From: Paenibacillus piscarius
GTDB lineage: Bacteria; Bacillota; Bacilli; Paenibacillales; Paenibacillaceae
NCBI RefSeq assembly: GCF_022234545.1
Contig: NZ_JAIEUI010000010.1
Coordinates: forward strand, 62,001-126,000
Length of the DNA: 64,000 nt
Direction of reading: 5' to 3'
The position numbers and the translations under genes were made by a program. Within the stretch, counting starts at the first letter, position 1. The number at the start of each line of letters is the position of its first letter. The notes beneath the pieces were generated by a model. The model was not told the DNA's origin. It saw nothing but the letters and a program-made list of their open reading frames with translations, and made no database searches. Positions 16,164 to 25,834 of this stretch are shown here, piece by piece.

Positions 16164-16961
16164 ATGAGTACCATGACAGGTGAGGCGGAGTGGGCGATCT
16201 TTCTGGCAGCGGTCTGCGGCCAGACTTATGTCCAATTCGACAATGCAGAGGGTGCCTTCGTGGTGCCGGAGGGCTTCTCAGCCGTGCACAGCTTCCAGGC
16301 AAAATCGATGGGGAATGTGTGGGAGCTGTTCGGCTTCATTCTCGAATCTGCGCAGGAGATCGTTGTGGCCTGGCGCGGCAGCATCTCCACGAATGACTGG
16401 CTCTCCAACATCAATGCCGCACAAAAGAAATTCAAATACATCAAAGAACCCTGCCTGACTCACAGAGGGTTCACCGACATCTATGCTTCAGCCAGGGATG
16501 ACATTCTCTCCGTGCTTGGCACTTTGTCCCCGGAGAAGACGCTGTATGTAACGGGCCACAGCCTGGGCGGGGCGCTCGCAACCCTGTGTGCACTGGATAT
16601 CGCAGCGAATTCTGCCTTCACCGCCCCGCGGCTGTATACTTACGGCTCTCCGCGTGTCGGCGACCCGGCTTTTGCCAGAGCCTTCCGCAGGTATGTCCGC
16701 AGCAGCTACCGTTATGCTAATCTGTTTGACGTTACCACCTATGTCCCGCCAACCGTCTTCAAAATCCCCAAGTCGGACATCAAATACTATTACACCCATG
16801 TCCAGACCCTGAAGTCCTTATCCTTCCAGAATGGCAGCCCTGAGCTGAATCATGTGATCCGGAGTTATTTCGCTGTGCTGAGGCAGACCCGGCCAGAGTT
16901 CACCAAAGCGATGTGCGCCGCGAATCCCCGCTTCTGCCCGGTCCCGGAGCTGATTCCCTAA
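16164..16961 (+). CDS. Class 3 lipase family protein
   Basis: The 265-residue protein has the fungal-type lipase (class 3) pattern: IVVAWRGSISTNDWLSN, then the nucleophile elbow LYVTGHSLGGALAT with Ser133, the strand LYTYGSPRVGDPAF, Asp189 in NLFDVTTYVPP, and His230 in LNHVIRSYF. These would form the Ser-Asp-His triad. No signal peptide is visible, so it may act in the cytoplasm or leave the cell by another route. The usual VPxLP after the aspartate is changed to TYVPPTVFK. It overlaps the convergent binding protein gene by 4 bases. A leader hairpin may control its translation. Confidence 0.87.
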   Translation: MSTMTGEAEWAIFLAAVCGQTYVQFDNAEGAFVVPEGFSAVHSFQAKSMGNVWELFGFILESAQEIVVAWRGSISTNDWLSNINAAQKKFKYIKEPCLTHRGFTDIYASARDDILSVLGTLSPEKTLYVTGHSLGGALATLCALDIAANSAFTAPRLYTYGSPRVGDPAFARAFRRYVRSSYRYANLFDVTTYVPPTVFKIPKSDIKYYYTHVQTLKSLSFQNGSPELNHVIRSYFAVLRQTRPEFTKAMCAANPRFCPVPELIP

Positions 16962-18280
16962 TTGGTCAGAATCTCGTTCAGACGCTCCTCCAATTGCTGA
17001 AGCCCTGCTTCGGGCTGTATCCGGTTACGCACGATATGCTGCAATTCCTCTGACATCGCTGTGAACAGAGCTGCATATTTATCCGTCTGCGGAGCCGGTT
17101 TCACCTGGTCTCTGGCCTGAATGAACTGCTCCCGGTAGGGCAGTGCGCGGTATGTCCGGCTCTGTTCAATCATAAGATTCGCCGGGACATGTCCTGCTTC
17201 GCCCCAGATCATTCCGCCCACCTCTGAGAAGTATTTCATGAAGTCCATGGCAGCCTCGCGCTGTGCTCCGTTCACGTAGGCTGGGATCACAAGCGTGTGG
17301 GAGCTTCCCCACTGGCCGTTGCTGCCGAAGACAGGCGGAAGCGGCAGCATGCCGATATCCTGTGCCTTATTGTCCAGATGATGTCCCGCTTCCCATACCC
17401 CGCCGAACCACAAGCCCGCCTGCCCTTTGTCAAAAGAATCCCAGGGCGTATTATCGCCCAGATCACTTAATCCCTCGTCAAACAGCCGCTGATAAAAGGT
17501 CAAAACCGCTAGTGACTGCTTATTATTAATTGCCGCCCGCTTCCCGTCCCGGCTAAGCAGCTCCCCGCCCGCCTGATAATACAGATCAAGGAAGGATTCC
17601 TGGAAGTAAGGCGTATTGACCGCCATGGGCTGCACGCCCGGCACCCGCTCCGCGATCTGCCGCAGCAGGCGGATGAATCCCTCCGGTGTATTCCCTTCCA
17701 GCAGCGGCTGCCCGTCAGGAGACAAGACGCCGGCTTTCGCCAGGATGGTTTTGTTGTAATAGAGCATATGGAAATGGGTATCCAGCGGCAGCGCATAATA
17801 TTGCCCTTCGTAGCTGACAGCGCGAAGATTCTGTTCCCTGATGCCGCTGAACTGGAAGCCGGCTTGTGTTGCAAGATCATCCAGCGGAGTGATCTGCTTG
17901 GCCTTGATGAACGGTGACAGCCGGTCGGCATGAATGACCGCCACATCCGGCCCCTTGCCGAAGGACAGAGCGGTGCGGAGCCGTGCATAATATTCGTTAG
18001 ATTCCAGCCTGAGCTGCTTAACGAATACTTCTGGCTGCGAAGCGTTGTAATCCCGGATGATCCGCTCCACGAACTCGCCTTCTCCTCCGCCGAACGGATT
18101 CCAGAAGGATACCGTGACCGGTGCTCTGTGCTCCGGGGGCTCCGGGTCACTGGAAGAGAGGTCCGCGCAGCCTGTAATCAGGAATAGTCCTAGCAGCAGA
18201 GTAGCAGACAGGAAAGCAGGCCGGAGGGCGGGCCACTCTGCACGCGGCTGAACGGGCAGCATTGATTTTATTTTGATCAT
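16958..18280 (-). CDS. Extracellular sugar-binding lipoprotein (second copy)
   Basis: The 440-residue protein has an N-terminal extension, a hydrophobic stretch and lipobox LITGC (Cys38), then a family 1 solute-binding fold. VSFWNPFGGGEGEFVERII, KQLRLESNEYYARL and AVNTPYFQESFLDLYYQAGG are nearly the same as in the binding protein at 26851-28161; I judge the two to be about 60% identical over most of their length. An AAAGGAGG site lies 5 bases before the ATG. No permease is next to it. It follows the siderophore permease gene by 30 bases on the same strand, so it is probably a displaced or duplicated partner of the sugar ABC system further upstream. Confidence 0.9.
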   Translation of the reverse strand: MIKIKSMLPVQPRAEWPALRPAFLSATLLLGLFLITGCADLSSSDPEPPEHRAPVTVSFWNPFGGGEGEFVERIIRDYNASQPEVFVKQLRLESNEYYARLRTALSFGKGPDVAVIHADRLSPFIKAKQITPLDDLATQAGFQFSGIREQNLRAVSYEGQYYALPLDTHFHMLYYNKTILAKAGVLSPDGQPLLEGNTPEGFIRLLRQIAERVPGVQPMAVNTPYFQESFLDLYYQAGGELLSRDGKRAAINNKQSLAVLTFYQRLFDEGLSDLGDNTPWDSFDKGQAGLWFGGVWEAGHHLDNKAQDIGMLPLPPVFGSNGQWGSSHTLVIPAYVNGAQREAAMDFMKYFSEVGGMIWGEAGHVPANLMIEQSRTYRALPYREQFIQARDQVKPAPQTDKYAALFTAMSEELQHIVRNRIQPEAGLQQLEERLNEILTN

Positions 18281-18310
18281 CCTCTCCTCCTTTACCCCCT
18301 ATGTGCTTGT

Positions 18311-20362
18311 TTATTTGACCGCTTTGCGCCAATTCGAACGATACATCAGATACAGGAAGTAGGGTGTGCCGATGATAGCAATCAGAATCCCTGACGGTAT
18401 TTCGGTTGGAGCCATTACTGTTCTGCCGATCGTATCGGCGAGCACCAGCAGAACGGCCCCGGCCAGTGCCGACAGGAACATGGACTGTCTCAGCTTGTGG
18501 CCTGTTAACAGCCGGACCATATGCGGTGCAATCAGACCGATAAATCCGACCGTACCTACACAAGCGACGGCACCAGCCGCAAGTAAAACACCTGTTGCCA
18601 TCGCTAGCAGACGAGTGCGCCGTACATTCATGCCAAGCCCGGAAGCGCTGTTGTCATCAAACACCAGCAGCTCGAATCTGCGGGCAAGCCACCAGGCGAC
18701 CGGAATCAGAATCAGCAGGAATAGGCCAATGACCTTGACCTGTTCCCATGTACGGGCATACGTACTGCCTGTGAGCCAGATGTAACCGCTGCTGCCGTAG
18801 ACGGCTCCGCGCACAATCAGAATTTGAATGCCCGCACCGGCTATAGCTGACATGGCAATCCCCAGCAGGACCACAGCGGAGGGATTCAAGCCTTTTTTCC
18901 ATGAAAGCGAAAATACAACGGCTGCCGCAATGGCTGCGCCCGCAATAGCTGCAGCAGGCAGCATATACATAGGCAGACCAGGCCAGAGGATGAACACCAT
19001 CATGGCTCCCAGCCCTGCACCTGAAGATACTCCGACAATAGAAGCATCCGCCAGCGGATTTCGCACGGCCATCTGAATCAGTACACCGCTGACGGCGAGA
19101 GCAGCCCCCGCACCGGCAGCCACCAGCGTACGCGGGATGCGAAGCTGCACCAGTGTAGAGAACATGCCATCAGACTGGAACAGGCTCGGCAGCAGCTCAG
19201 CCAGCGGAATGCGCATTCCGCCAAACATGGTGCTAAGCAACAGCAACAGAACCGTAATCGCGGAGAAAAGAATAGCAAGCGGCATGAAAGCGAAGCGGCG
19301 CACACGTCCGCCAGTGCTCATAGAGGTGGTCATGCCCCCGCCATTCCCGGCTTTCATACGGGTAAGCACCAGCCAAATGAGCCAAGGCGCACCAATGATG
19401 GCCATAACCGCACCTGTTGGCAGCTCCATGCTGGAGTTGTGTACCATTTTGGCAAGCACATCCGCCCCAACCAGCAGCGCTGCCCCCCAGATGAATACAC
19501 CGGGGATCAACAACCGGTTGGAGCGCACACCGCTCAGACGGACCAAATGCGGAGCAACCAGACCGACAAAGCCGATGGGACCAATGACACTGACAATCAC
19601 AGCAGCCAGAATAACCGCAATAATGAGTCCGCCCGCCCGGGCAAGTCCCACTCTCTGGCCGAGAGAGGAAGCAGTAGCTTCATCCAGCTCCAGCATATCC
19701 CATTGCTTGGACAGAAGCAGCGCAAGCAGCGTTACTCCCATCACCCACGGCCAGGCGTATTCTACACCCGTCCAATCATTTTGAACAAGTGTCCCTGAAC
19801 CCCACAGGAATAACCCCTGTGTCTCCATAGAGTAAAAAATATGTAATGCGCTCGTAAATGAGCCAAGGATCATCGACACAATCATACCGGACAACGCCAG
19901 CCGTACCGGAGTGGATGTCCGTCCACCCCCCATAAAATAAGCGGCAAACGCAGCAAGCAGGCCACCCAGGGCAGCAAAAAGAAATGGCGACTGGCTGAGT
20001 ACACCCGGAAAAAGAATAGCACCGAGCACAACAACAAAATAAGCCCCGGCATTGATCCCAAGCGTGTCTGAAGCAGACAGCGGATTTCGTGTAATCGTCT
20101 GCAGCAAGGCTCCTGCAACAGCAAGTGCCCCACCGGCCAGGATGCCAATAACGGTACGCGGCATACGCAAATCCCAGACCATATTATGTTCAAGCGTCCC
20201 TTGTCTGTCCGTAAGTGCGCCCCAGACGTCATGCAAAGAAATGGCGGCCTCCCCATAACATAAGCTTACAAAAAAAAGCACGATGAGGGCGGTCAGGCCG
20301 CCCCCATAGATGCTTAACATACGCCAGTTCACGGCTGGCTTGGCTGCTTGAAGCGAGCTCAT
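18311..20362 (-). CDS. Fused double permease for ferric siderophore uptake (FhuB-like)
   Basis: The 683-residue protein consists of two homologous FecCD-type permease halves (about 1-340 and 350-683), each with about ten helices. Paired motifs support this: LRMPRTVIGILAGGALAVAG and LRIPRTLVAAGAGAALAVSG, RNPLSASDTLGINAG and RNPLADASIVGVSSG, GFVGLVAPHLVRL and GFIGLIAPHMVRL. E. coli FhuB has the same fusion, while many Bacillota use two separate proteins. Its ATG overlaps the stop of the binding-protein gene (ATGA), so the two are coupled. No ATPase gene is adjacent; it must be supplied from elsewhere. Expression is expected from the Fur-box promoter at 21396. Confidence 0.92.
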   Translation of the reverse strand: MSSLQAAKPAVNWRMLSIYGGGLTALIVLFFVSLCYGEAAISLHDVWGALTDRQGTLEHNMVWDLRMPRTVIGILAGGALAVAGALLQTITRNPLSASDTLGINAGAYFVVVLGAILFPGVLSQSPFLFAALGGLLAAFAAYFMGGGRTSTPVRLALSGMIVSMILGSFTSALHIFYSMETQGLFLWGSGTLVQNDWTGVEYAWPWVMGVTLLALLLSKQWDMLELDEATASSLGQRVGLARAGGLIIAVILAAVIVSVIGPIGFVGLVAPHLVRLSGVRSNRLLIPGVFIWGAALLVGADVLAKMVHNSSMELPTGAVMAIIGAPWLIWLVLTRMKAGNGGGMTTSMSTGGRVRRFAFMPLAILFSAITVLLLLLSTMFGGMRIPLAELLPSLFQSDGMFSTLVQLRIPRTLVAAGAGAALAVSGVLIQMAVRNPLADASIVGVSSGAGLGAMMVFILWPGLPMYMLPAAAIAGAAIAAAVVFSLSWKKGLNPSAVVLLGIAMSAIAGAGIQILIVRGAVYGSSGYIWLTGSTYARTWEQVKVIGLFLLILIPVAWWLARRFELLVFDDNSASGLGMNVRRTRLLAMATGVLLAAGAVACVGTVGFIGLIAPHMVRLLTGHKLRQSMFLSALAGAVLLVLADTIGRTVMAPTEIPSGILIAIIGTPYFLYLMYRSNWRKAVK

Positions 20363-21360
20363 TTGGTAATCGCCTCAACTACACCGTCAACCAGCACTTT
20401 GGAAGAGACCGGTCCGCCAAAGGTCCATGTTGTACTGCCCAGCTGGTACGTACGGTTTTCCTTCACAAAGTTCAAACCGTTCCATACCGAATTATTCTTC
20501 ATCGCCGTGCCAAACACGTCATCATCCGGTTGTGTAATATAGATGAAATTACTGTCCTGTACAGCGGATAAGGATTCGATCCCTACAGTAGAGAAACCGT
20601 AATTCTCAAGCTTCTCCGGCTGCCAGTCATTGACCATGCCGATCTTGTTCAAGGTACCTGCCACGACCGAGTTATCCGAGAACATTCGCAAGGAAGCCGC
20701 ATTTTGATAGGTGAATGCCTGTGTCAGAGCATAGTGGAAATTTTCTTTACCGGCGGCAGCCAGCTTCTCTTTGGCATCGGCATAGTGCTGATCCAGACCG
20801 CTCAACACTTCCTTCGCTTTATCTTCTTTGCCCAGAGCGGCTGCAATGGTATTAAAAATGGTTGTCATCTTCTCATAGGTATAACCTTCACCATCGTATG
20901 GATCAAATTCGAGCGTTGGCGCAATCGCGTTCAGCTGATCATACACATTCTTATTGTTGTCCGCATTCGCAATAATCAGATCCGGCTTGAGTGCAGCAAT
21001 CGCCTCCATATTCGGTTCGCTGCGTGTTCCGATATCGGTTACGCTGTCATCAAGAGCAGCTTCATTGGTTACATACACTTTATAATTTGCATTATCGGCA
21101 TTGCCGACCGGCTGAACCCCCAAGGCAACAACATCCTCTGTATATGTCCATTCCAGCGTGACAACACGTACAGCGGGCTTGTCCAGTGTAAAGTCTCCAC
21201 GCTTATGCTGTACCGTAATCGGACCAGCAGACTCTTCCGCAGGCGCAGCGCCGGAAGCAGCGTCTTTACTTGGTTCTGGTGTAACTGCCGACTTACCGCA
21301 GCCTGCCAGCACCAGGATAAATGCCATCATAATCAATAGTACGTGTAACCCTTTTCTCAT
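20359..21360 (-). CDS. Ferric siderophore-binding lipoprotein
   Basis: This 333-residue protein has a lipoprotein signal (LVLAGC, Cys21), a short linker rich in A, E, P and S, and a class III periplasmic-binding fold. Typical features are RVVTLEWTYTEDVVALGVQP, TDIGTRSEPNMEAIAALKPD and ANADNNKNVYDQLNAIAPT. It fits the FhuD/FecB group that delivers ferric hydroxamate or citrate-type complexes to the permease. It is first in a two-gene operon with the FhuB-like permease. A close match to the Fur box lies 36 bp upstream of the start codon. Confidence 0.92.
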   Translation of the reverse strand: MRKGLHVLLIMMAFILVLAGCGKSAVTPEPSKDAASGAAPAEESAGPITVQHKRGDFTLDKPAVRVVTLEWTYTEDVVALGVQPVGNADNANYKVYVTNEAALDDSVTDIGTRSEPNMEAIAALKPDLIIANADNNKNVYDQLNAIAPTLEFDPYDGEGYTYEKMTTIFNTIAAALGKEDKAKEVLSGLDQHYADAKEKLAAAGKENFHYALTQAFTYQNAASLRMFSDNSVVAGTLNKIGMVNDWQPEKLENYGFSTVGIESLSAVQDSNFIYITQPDDDVFGTAMKNNSVWNGLNFVKENRTYQLGSTTWTFGGPVSSKVLVDGVVEAITK

Positions 21361-21395
21361 ATCTCTTGTCTCCCCAGTTTCTATGTATTTGTTTT

Positions 21396-21414
21396 GATAA
21401 CAATTATCATTATC
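21396..21414 (-). promoter_or_regulatory. Fur box
   Basis: On the minus strand the 19-mer GATAATGATAATTGTTATC matches the classical Fur consensus (GATAATGATAATCATTATC) at 17 of 19 positions. It lies 36 bp before the start of the siderophore-binding protein gene, where Fur with ferrous iron would block transcription. Confidence 0.85.
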
Positions 21415-21433
21415 ACTAAGGAGTTCTATTTTG

Positions 21434-23110
21434 TCAATGCTCCTTCCGGGCCATTGCGCGATATTCCGAGGGAGACAGGCCGGTAATTTTTTTGAAAACC
21501 TTAGAGAAGTACTTCGGGTCCTGGATACCGACCAGGCTGCCTACATCGCCAGCCTTCAGTTCTCCTGTCAGCAGCGTCTTGGCCTTCTCGATGCGGATGC
21601 GGGTGAGATATTCGAGGAAGCTCTCCCCGACCTCTTTGCGGAACAGATTGGCGAAATAGTTCTTACTGAGATGGACCAGACGGCTGATCGACTGGAGCGT
21701 GATCTCCTGATGGTAATACTGCTGAATATACTGGGTCGCCTTAATAATGCTGTTACGGTCGCTAGTATACATCTCTTTCATATGGGCAATAAGGGCCTGA
21801 AAAGCCTGCAGGAACCACAGACGGTTCTCTTCCAGCGTCTCCAGCTTCGACAGCTCGTCGAAATACTGCTTCTTCAGCTCCAGCACCTGCTCGGCATCCT
21901 TCGAAACATCCGGCCACAGAGTGGTTAGGATCATCAGCAGCTCTAACGTAATGATCTGCACCAGCTCCGCATCCCGGCGCATAGCAAGCTGCCCGAATAA
22001 CTGCTCCAGATACGTTTCCAGCTCTCTGGACTGAAACGCATAGACCATCGACTGAATCTGCAGGCTGCTGATCTGAAGCGACTGAGCCTGCGGTGCTTGA
22101 GCCTGCGGCGGAAGCTGCGCTGCGTCAGACTGCTCTCCAGGAACCTGTGCCCCCGGCCCCCCTTGCGCCAGCAGCTCCCCGCTCCCGTGAACCAGCACAC
22201 GCCCGGTGCCCAGGAACAGCTTCATCCCGGCAGCTCCGGCGGCCTCTTCATAAGCTTCCTTGAGCGCTTCCCACTGCCCGATAGGCCCGCTGACGCCAAT
22301 GGTCACTGTCCAGCCGTATTGTTCGCGCAAGCGCTGAATGAGCCGTTCCCCCAAGCTACGCAAGCGCTCAAGCACAGCCGGGCCGCCCAGAGGCTCACAC
22401 GCCCCGGCGGTCACGATCAGTTGAACGATCCCCTGCCTGTCAGGCACCAGCTCGTACCCGAGTCCGGCATCCTGCCAGAGCTCAGCCAGAACGCTGCGGA
22501 TGGCGGCCGCACCCTGGGCATACCCAGGCTCTGCACTGCTGCCCGGCACCACATGCAGCAGGTAGAGCGGCTGCACCCCGTCCAGTCCCGCCTGCACAAG
22601 CGCCTCACGGCTGGCATCCAGCCCGTGGGCAGTCCCGCGTTCCAGCAGCTCCAGCAGCAGACTCTCCTTGTGCACAGCCACAGTCTCCGCCTGCACAGGT
22701 GCAGCATGAACCAGTGCAGGCTTCAGCGCCTCATCCAGACTCTGCTTCAGCTTCAGCAGCACCTGCTCGAAGTCGCGCGGCATCATATCCGACTTGATGA
22801 TATAATCGGACACGCTGTGCCTGATCGCTTCCTTGGCATACTGGAAATCCTCCAGGTTGCTCAGGATAAGAATCTTCAGGTCCGGGGACAGCTTGCGCAC
22901 CTCGGCAATCAGTTCAATGCCGTCCATTACGGGCATCTTGATATCGGTAATCAGGATGTCGGGCAATCCGGCTGCGGCCATCAGCTCCAGCGCTTCCCGG
23001 CCGTTCCCGGCCTCCCCGGTGACCTCCATCCCGATGGCTTCCCATTCAATCATTGACCGGATGCCATATCTCACGATAAATTCATCTTCTACGATAATGA
23101 CCCGGTACAT
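21434..23110 (-). CDS. YesN-type response regulator (AraC DNA-binding domain)
   Basis: The 558-residue protein starts with a CheY-like receiver: VIIVEDEFIVRYGIRSMIEW, phosphoacceptor Asp56 in DILITDIKMPVMDG, and the conserved Lys in DYIIKSDM. A long middle region (about 135-450), partly rich in Q, A and P, separates it from the C-terminal AraC double helix-turn-helix: LQSISRLVHLSKNYFANLFR and DVGSLVGIQDPKYFSKVF. This is the YesN layout. It is encoded 1 base after the YesM-type kinase gene and is the last gene of the sugar ABC run. It most likely activates the ABC transporter and glycosidase genes upstream. Confidence 0.93.
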   Translation of the reverse strand: MYRVIIVEDEFIVRYGIRSMIEWEAIGMEVTGEAGNGREALELMAAAGLPDILITDIKMPVMDGIELIAEVRKLSPDLKILILSNLEDFQYAKEAIRHSVSDYIIKSDMMPRDFEQVLLKLKQSLDEALKPALVHAAPVQAETVAVHKESLLLELLERGTAHGLDASREALVQAGLDGVQPLYLLHVVPGSSAEPGYAQGAAAIRSVLAELWQDAGLGYELVPDRQGIVQLIVTAGACEPLGGPAVLERLRSLGERLIQRLREQYGWTVTIGVSGPIGQWEALKEAYEEAAGAAGMKLFLGTGRVLVHGSGELLAQGGPGAQVPGEQSDAAQLPPQAQAPQAQSLQISSLQIQSMVYAFQSRELETYLEQLFGQLAMRRDAELVQIITLELLMILTTLWPDVSKDAEQVLELKKQYFDELSKLETLEENRLWFLQAFQALIAHMKEMYTSDRNSIIKATQYIQQYYHQEITLQSISRLVHLSKNYFANLFRKEVGESFLEYLTRIRIEKAKTLLTGELKAGDVGSLVGIQDPKYFSKVFKKITGLSPSEYRAMARKEH

Positions 23111-23111
23111 A

Positions 23112-24977
23112 TCAGCGGTTCCCCCTTGTATCGTCTGTGATGAGCGGCAGCTTGATCCGGATCGACGTCCCTATTCCCGGTTCACTGCGCAGGTCCAGCC
23201 CGTACATTTTGCCGCAGATCAACTTGATCCGCTCGTCCACATTCGCCAGCCCGATGCCGCCCGGCTTCTCTTCCTCCCGCGCTTCCCCGTTCAGCAGACT
23301 GCCGGCCAGCGCCGGGTCCATGCCCTTGCCGTTGTCCGTGACCTCGAACCACAGCAGATTGCCCGGCGCCTTGGTACATGTAATGCGGATCGTACCGCCG
23401 GACTCCATCTCCCCAAAGGCATGGATGATCGCGTTCTCCACAATCGGCTGCAGGATCAGCTTCGGTGTGCGCAGGCGGCGGACGTCTTCGTCCATCTCAA
23501 TAACCGTATCAATATTAAAGTTGAAACGGAACTTCTGAATCCCCAGATAACACTGCACATGCTCGATCTCTTCCTCCACCGTAACCGTCTCTTCCCCCCG
23601 GCCCAGGCTGATCCGCAGCAGACGCGACAGCAGACTGACCATCTCTGCCGCATTGTTGGCCTTCTGAATGAGTGCCGTCCATTTAATAATATCGAGCGTA
23701 TTGTACAGAAAATGCGGGTTAATCTGTGCCTGCAAGGCCTTCAGCTCAGCCATCCGCTTCTGGTCCTGCTCCAGATAGACCGCTTTCAGCAGTCCGTCAA
23801 GCTGCACGACCATGGCGTTGAAGTTGTCGCCGAGAATATCAATCTCATCATGCCGGCTTTTGGCTTTGTAGCGCACGCTGAGCTCACCGGACATGACCTG
23901 GCGCATCAGCCGGATCATTTTCAGAATCGGGTTCGTAATCGAATTCGCCAGCACCAGCGCGGCAATGACCGAGAACACAATGCAGAGCAGCCCGACGAAC
24001 ATAAAAATCTGCAGCAGCCGGTTGGAATCCTGATACAGCGCAGCTTTGGAGATCACATTGACCACGATCCAGTCATTGGTGTGCAGCTTCTTGGCGTTGA
24101 CGATCAGGCTGTCGCCCTTATACGCCAGGGGAAACCGCGTCTCCTCCGTGCCCGTATGCAGGAGCTGCTCATACCCGGCCTGCCCCAGCACCTCACTCAC
24201 GCTGCGGCCGATCAGCCCGCTGTCCGGGTAGGAGACGATCCGCCCCCCGCCGTCAATGACGAAGCTCTGCAAATCACGGTTGTTGCTGACCGCCTTCGAG
24301 ACCAGCTCTTTAATCACATCCTCCCGGATGTCCAGCACCGCTACAATCTTCAGGGGGCTGTCGTCGGATATTTTGTAGAGCTGCTTGGCGACGGAGAACA
24401 CATGGGTGCTCTGCGAATTCAGGCTATCGACATAAGTCCCGTAACGTGTCGGATACCAGCGGAAGCTGCTGCCGCCCTCAAGCGTCTTAAGGAACGGCTC
24501 CACCTCGGCAGGCGTGCGCGTGCTCCAGCGGTAGATGCCCTTGATATAATGCCGCTCTGAGACGAAAGAGATGGACTGCACGTCCTGGTTAATCGCCACA
24601 ATCGTGGACAGCTTCGTCGTCAGCGACAGACTGTCCACATCATAGCTGCCCGGACCGGACCGGTCCAGATTCCGCAGCATGCCCACGATCTCGTTGTTGT
24701 TCAGCACCTGCATCATCATATCCTTATATACGCCCAGGCGCGTATCCAGATTATCGGCAGTCTGGTACAGCAGATGCTCGGAATATTCAGTAGCCTTGTG
24801 GTTAAGTGTTGATTTCGAGATAGAAAATGAAATAATCCCCATGACCACCAGCGGTGTCAAGGAGAACAGAATGAGGAGCAGCATCCACTTATAGCGCATA
24901 CTGCTCTTCATTTGACTTATCCGGGATCTCAGGCGCAGCCGCAGGGGCCCCGCAGATTGCTCACGAGAGATTCGCAT
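23112..24977 (-). CDS. YesM-type sensor histidine kinase
   Basis: The 621-residue kinase has one membrane helix near residues 30-52, a large extracellular sensor domain (about 55-315, dCache-like), a second helix near 320-345, then a HAMP domain (ANSITNPILKMIRLMRQV). The phosphorylated His422 lies in the LKALQAQINPHFLYN motif typical of this family. The ATP-binding part has the N-box PIVENAIIHAF, the G1 box VTDNGKGMD and the G2 box GGIGLANVDERI. YesM-type kinases usually sense an oligosaccharide, often through a binding protein. The gene follows the permease gene by 29 bases and precedes its regulator by 1 base. Confidence 0.93.
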   Translation of the reverse strand: MRISREQSAGPLRLRLRSRISQMKSSMRYKWMLLLILFSLTPLVVMGIISFSISKSTLNHKATEYSEHLLYQTADNLDTRLGVYKDMMMQVLNNNEIVGMLRNLDRSGPGSYDVDSLSLTTKLSTIVAINQDVQSISFVSERHYIKGIYRWSTRTPAEVEPFLKTLEGGSSFRWYPTRYGTYVDSLNSQSTHVFSVAKQLYKISDDSPLKIVAVLDIREDVIKELVSKAVSNNRDLQSFVIDGGGRIVSYPDSGLIGRSVSEVLGQAGYEQLLHTGTEETRFPLAYKGDSLIVNAKKLHTNDWIVVNVISKAALYQDSNRLLQIFMFVGLLCIVFSVIAALVLANSITNPILKMIRLMRQVMSGELSVRYKAKSRHDEIDILGDNFNAMVVQLDGLLKAVYLEQDQKRMAELKALQAQINPHFLYNTLDIIKWTALIQKANNAAEMVSLLSRLLRISLGRGEETVTVEEEIEHVQCYLGIQKFRFNFNIDTVIEMDEDVRRLRTPKLILQPIVENAIIHAFGEMESGGTIRITCTKAPGNLLWFEVTDNGKGMDPALAGSLLNGEAREEEKPGGIGLANVDERIKLICGKMYGLDLRSEPGIGTSIRIKLPLITDDTRGNR

Positions 24978-25006
24978 CAGTAGTCCTTTCCTGTCTGTCT
25001 TAAGAA

Positions 25007-25819
25007 TCAGCCCTTGACGCCGGACATCGCTACCCCCTGAACAATATGGCGCTGGAGCAGGATGAACACAACGATCGTCGGAATCGCCGCCAGCGCACTG
25101 GCCGTCATGATCAGATTGAGCGACATATTATTATTCGACAAAAAGGTAGGCAGCCCTGCCGACAGAATCATATTCTCCTCCGAGGTAATCGCCAGGTAAG
25201 GCCACAGGAAATTGTTCCACGAGAGGATGAAAAAGAAGATTCCCACCGACACCATCGCCGAACGCGTCAGCGGCAGGCAGATGCTCCACCAGAGCCGCAG
25301 GCTGCGGCTGCCGTCAATCTGTGCGGCTTCAATATAATCCTTCGGCACGCCGTCCATGAACTGCTTCAGCAGCAGGATGCCAATCGGGTTGGTTAACCCG
25401 GGCAGCACGATGGCCCACAGGGTATCAATCAGCTCCAGATGCAGCGCCGTCTCATAGAGAGGGATCAGAATCGCTTCCGTCGGAATCAGCAGGCCCGAGA
25501 CCATCAGCACATAGAAAATGCCCCGCGTGCGGAACGGCAGCTTGGAGAACGAGAACGCCGCCAGCGAGCTGATCAGAATGGAGATTATGGTTGTGAGCAC
25601 GCCGATCACCAGACTGTTCCAGGTCCAGAGCAGGATCTGCGAGTCTCTAATGACTTTGATATAGTTATCGGTATTGAGATCGGACCAGTCCACCCAATCC
25701 GCCAGCGTATAGACGTTCACGCCATCAGGCTTCAAGGAGGTGAGAAACATCCAGATCAGCGGAAAAATAAACAGCAGCGCCAGCAGTATGGCGACAGCAT
25801 TCAATGCAAGCTTTTTCAT
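25007..25819 (-). CDS. Sugar ABC transporter permease (CUT1, MalG-like)
   Basis: The 270-residue protein has six predicted membrane helices. The cytoplasmic EAA loop is YIEAAQIDGSRSLRLWWSIC followed by LPLTRSAM, which contacts the ATPase. The end RHIVQGVAMSGVKG is the standard C-terminus of MalG-type permeases. It is encoded 15 bases after its MalF-like partner. No ATP-binding subunit is in the cluster; CUT1 systems of Bacillota often share one MsmX-like ATPase encoded elsewhere. Confidence 0.93.
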   Translation of the reverse strand: MKKLALNAVAILLALLFIFPLIWMFLTSLKPDGVNVYTLADWVDWSDLNTDNYIKVIRDSQILLWTWNSLVIGVLTTIISILISSLAAFSFSKLPFRTRGIFYVLMVSGLLIPTEAILIPLYETALHLELIDTLWAIVLPGLTNPIGILLLKQFMDGVPKDYIEAAQIDGSRSLRLWWSICLPLTRSAMVSVGIFFFILSWNNFLWPYLAITSEENMILSAGLPTFLSNNNMSLNLIMTASALAAIPTIVVFILLQRHIVQGVAMSGVKG

Positions 25820-25834
25820 GAACCTTCTCCTCCC

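Noticed and set aside
22833..24560. Long plus-strand open frame (575 codons) antisense to the YesM kinase gene
   Set aside because: It mirrors the kinase and regulator genes in GC-rich DNA; its translation has no family motif and no ribosome binding site, while the minus strand encodes clear catalytic motifs.
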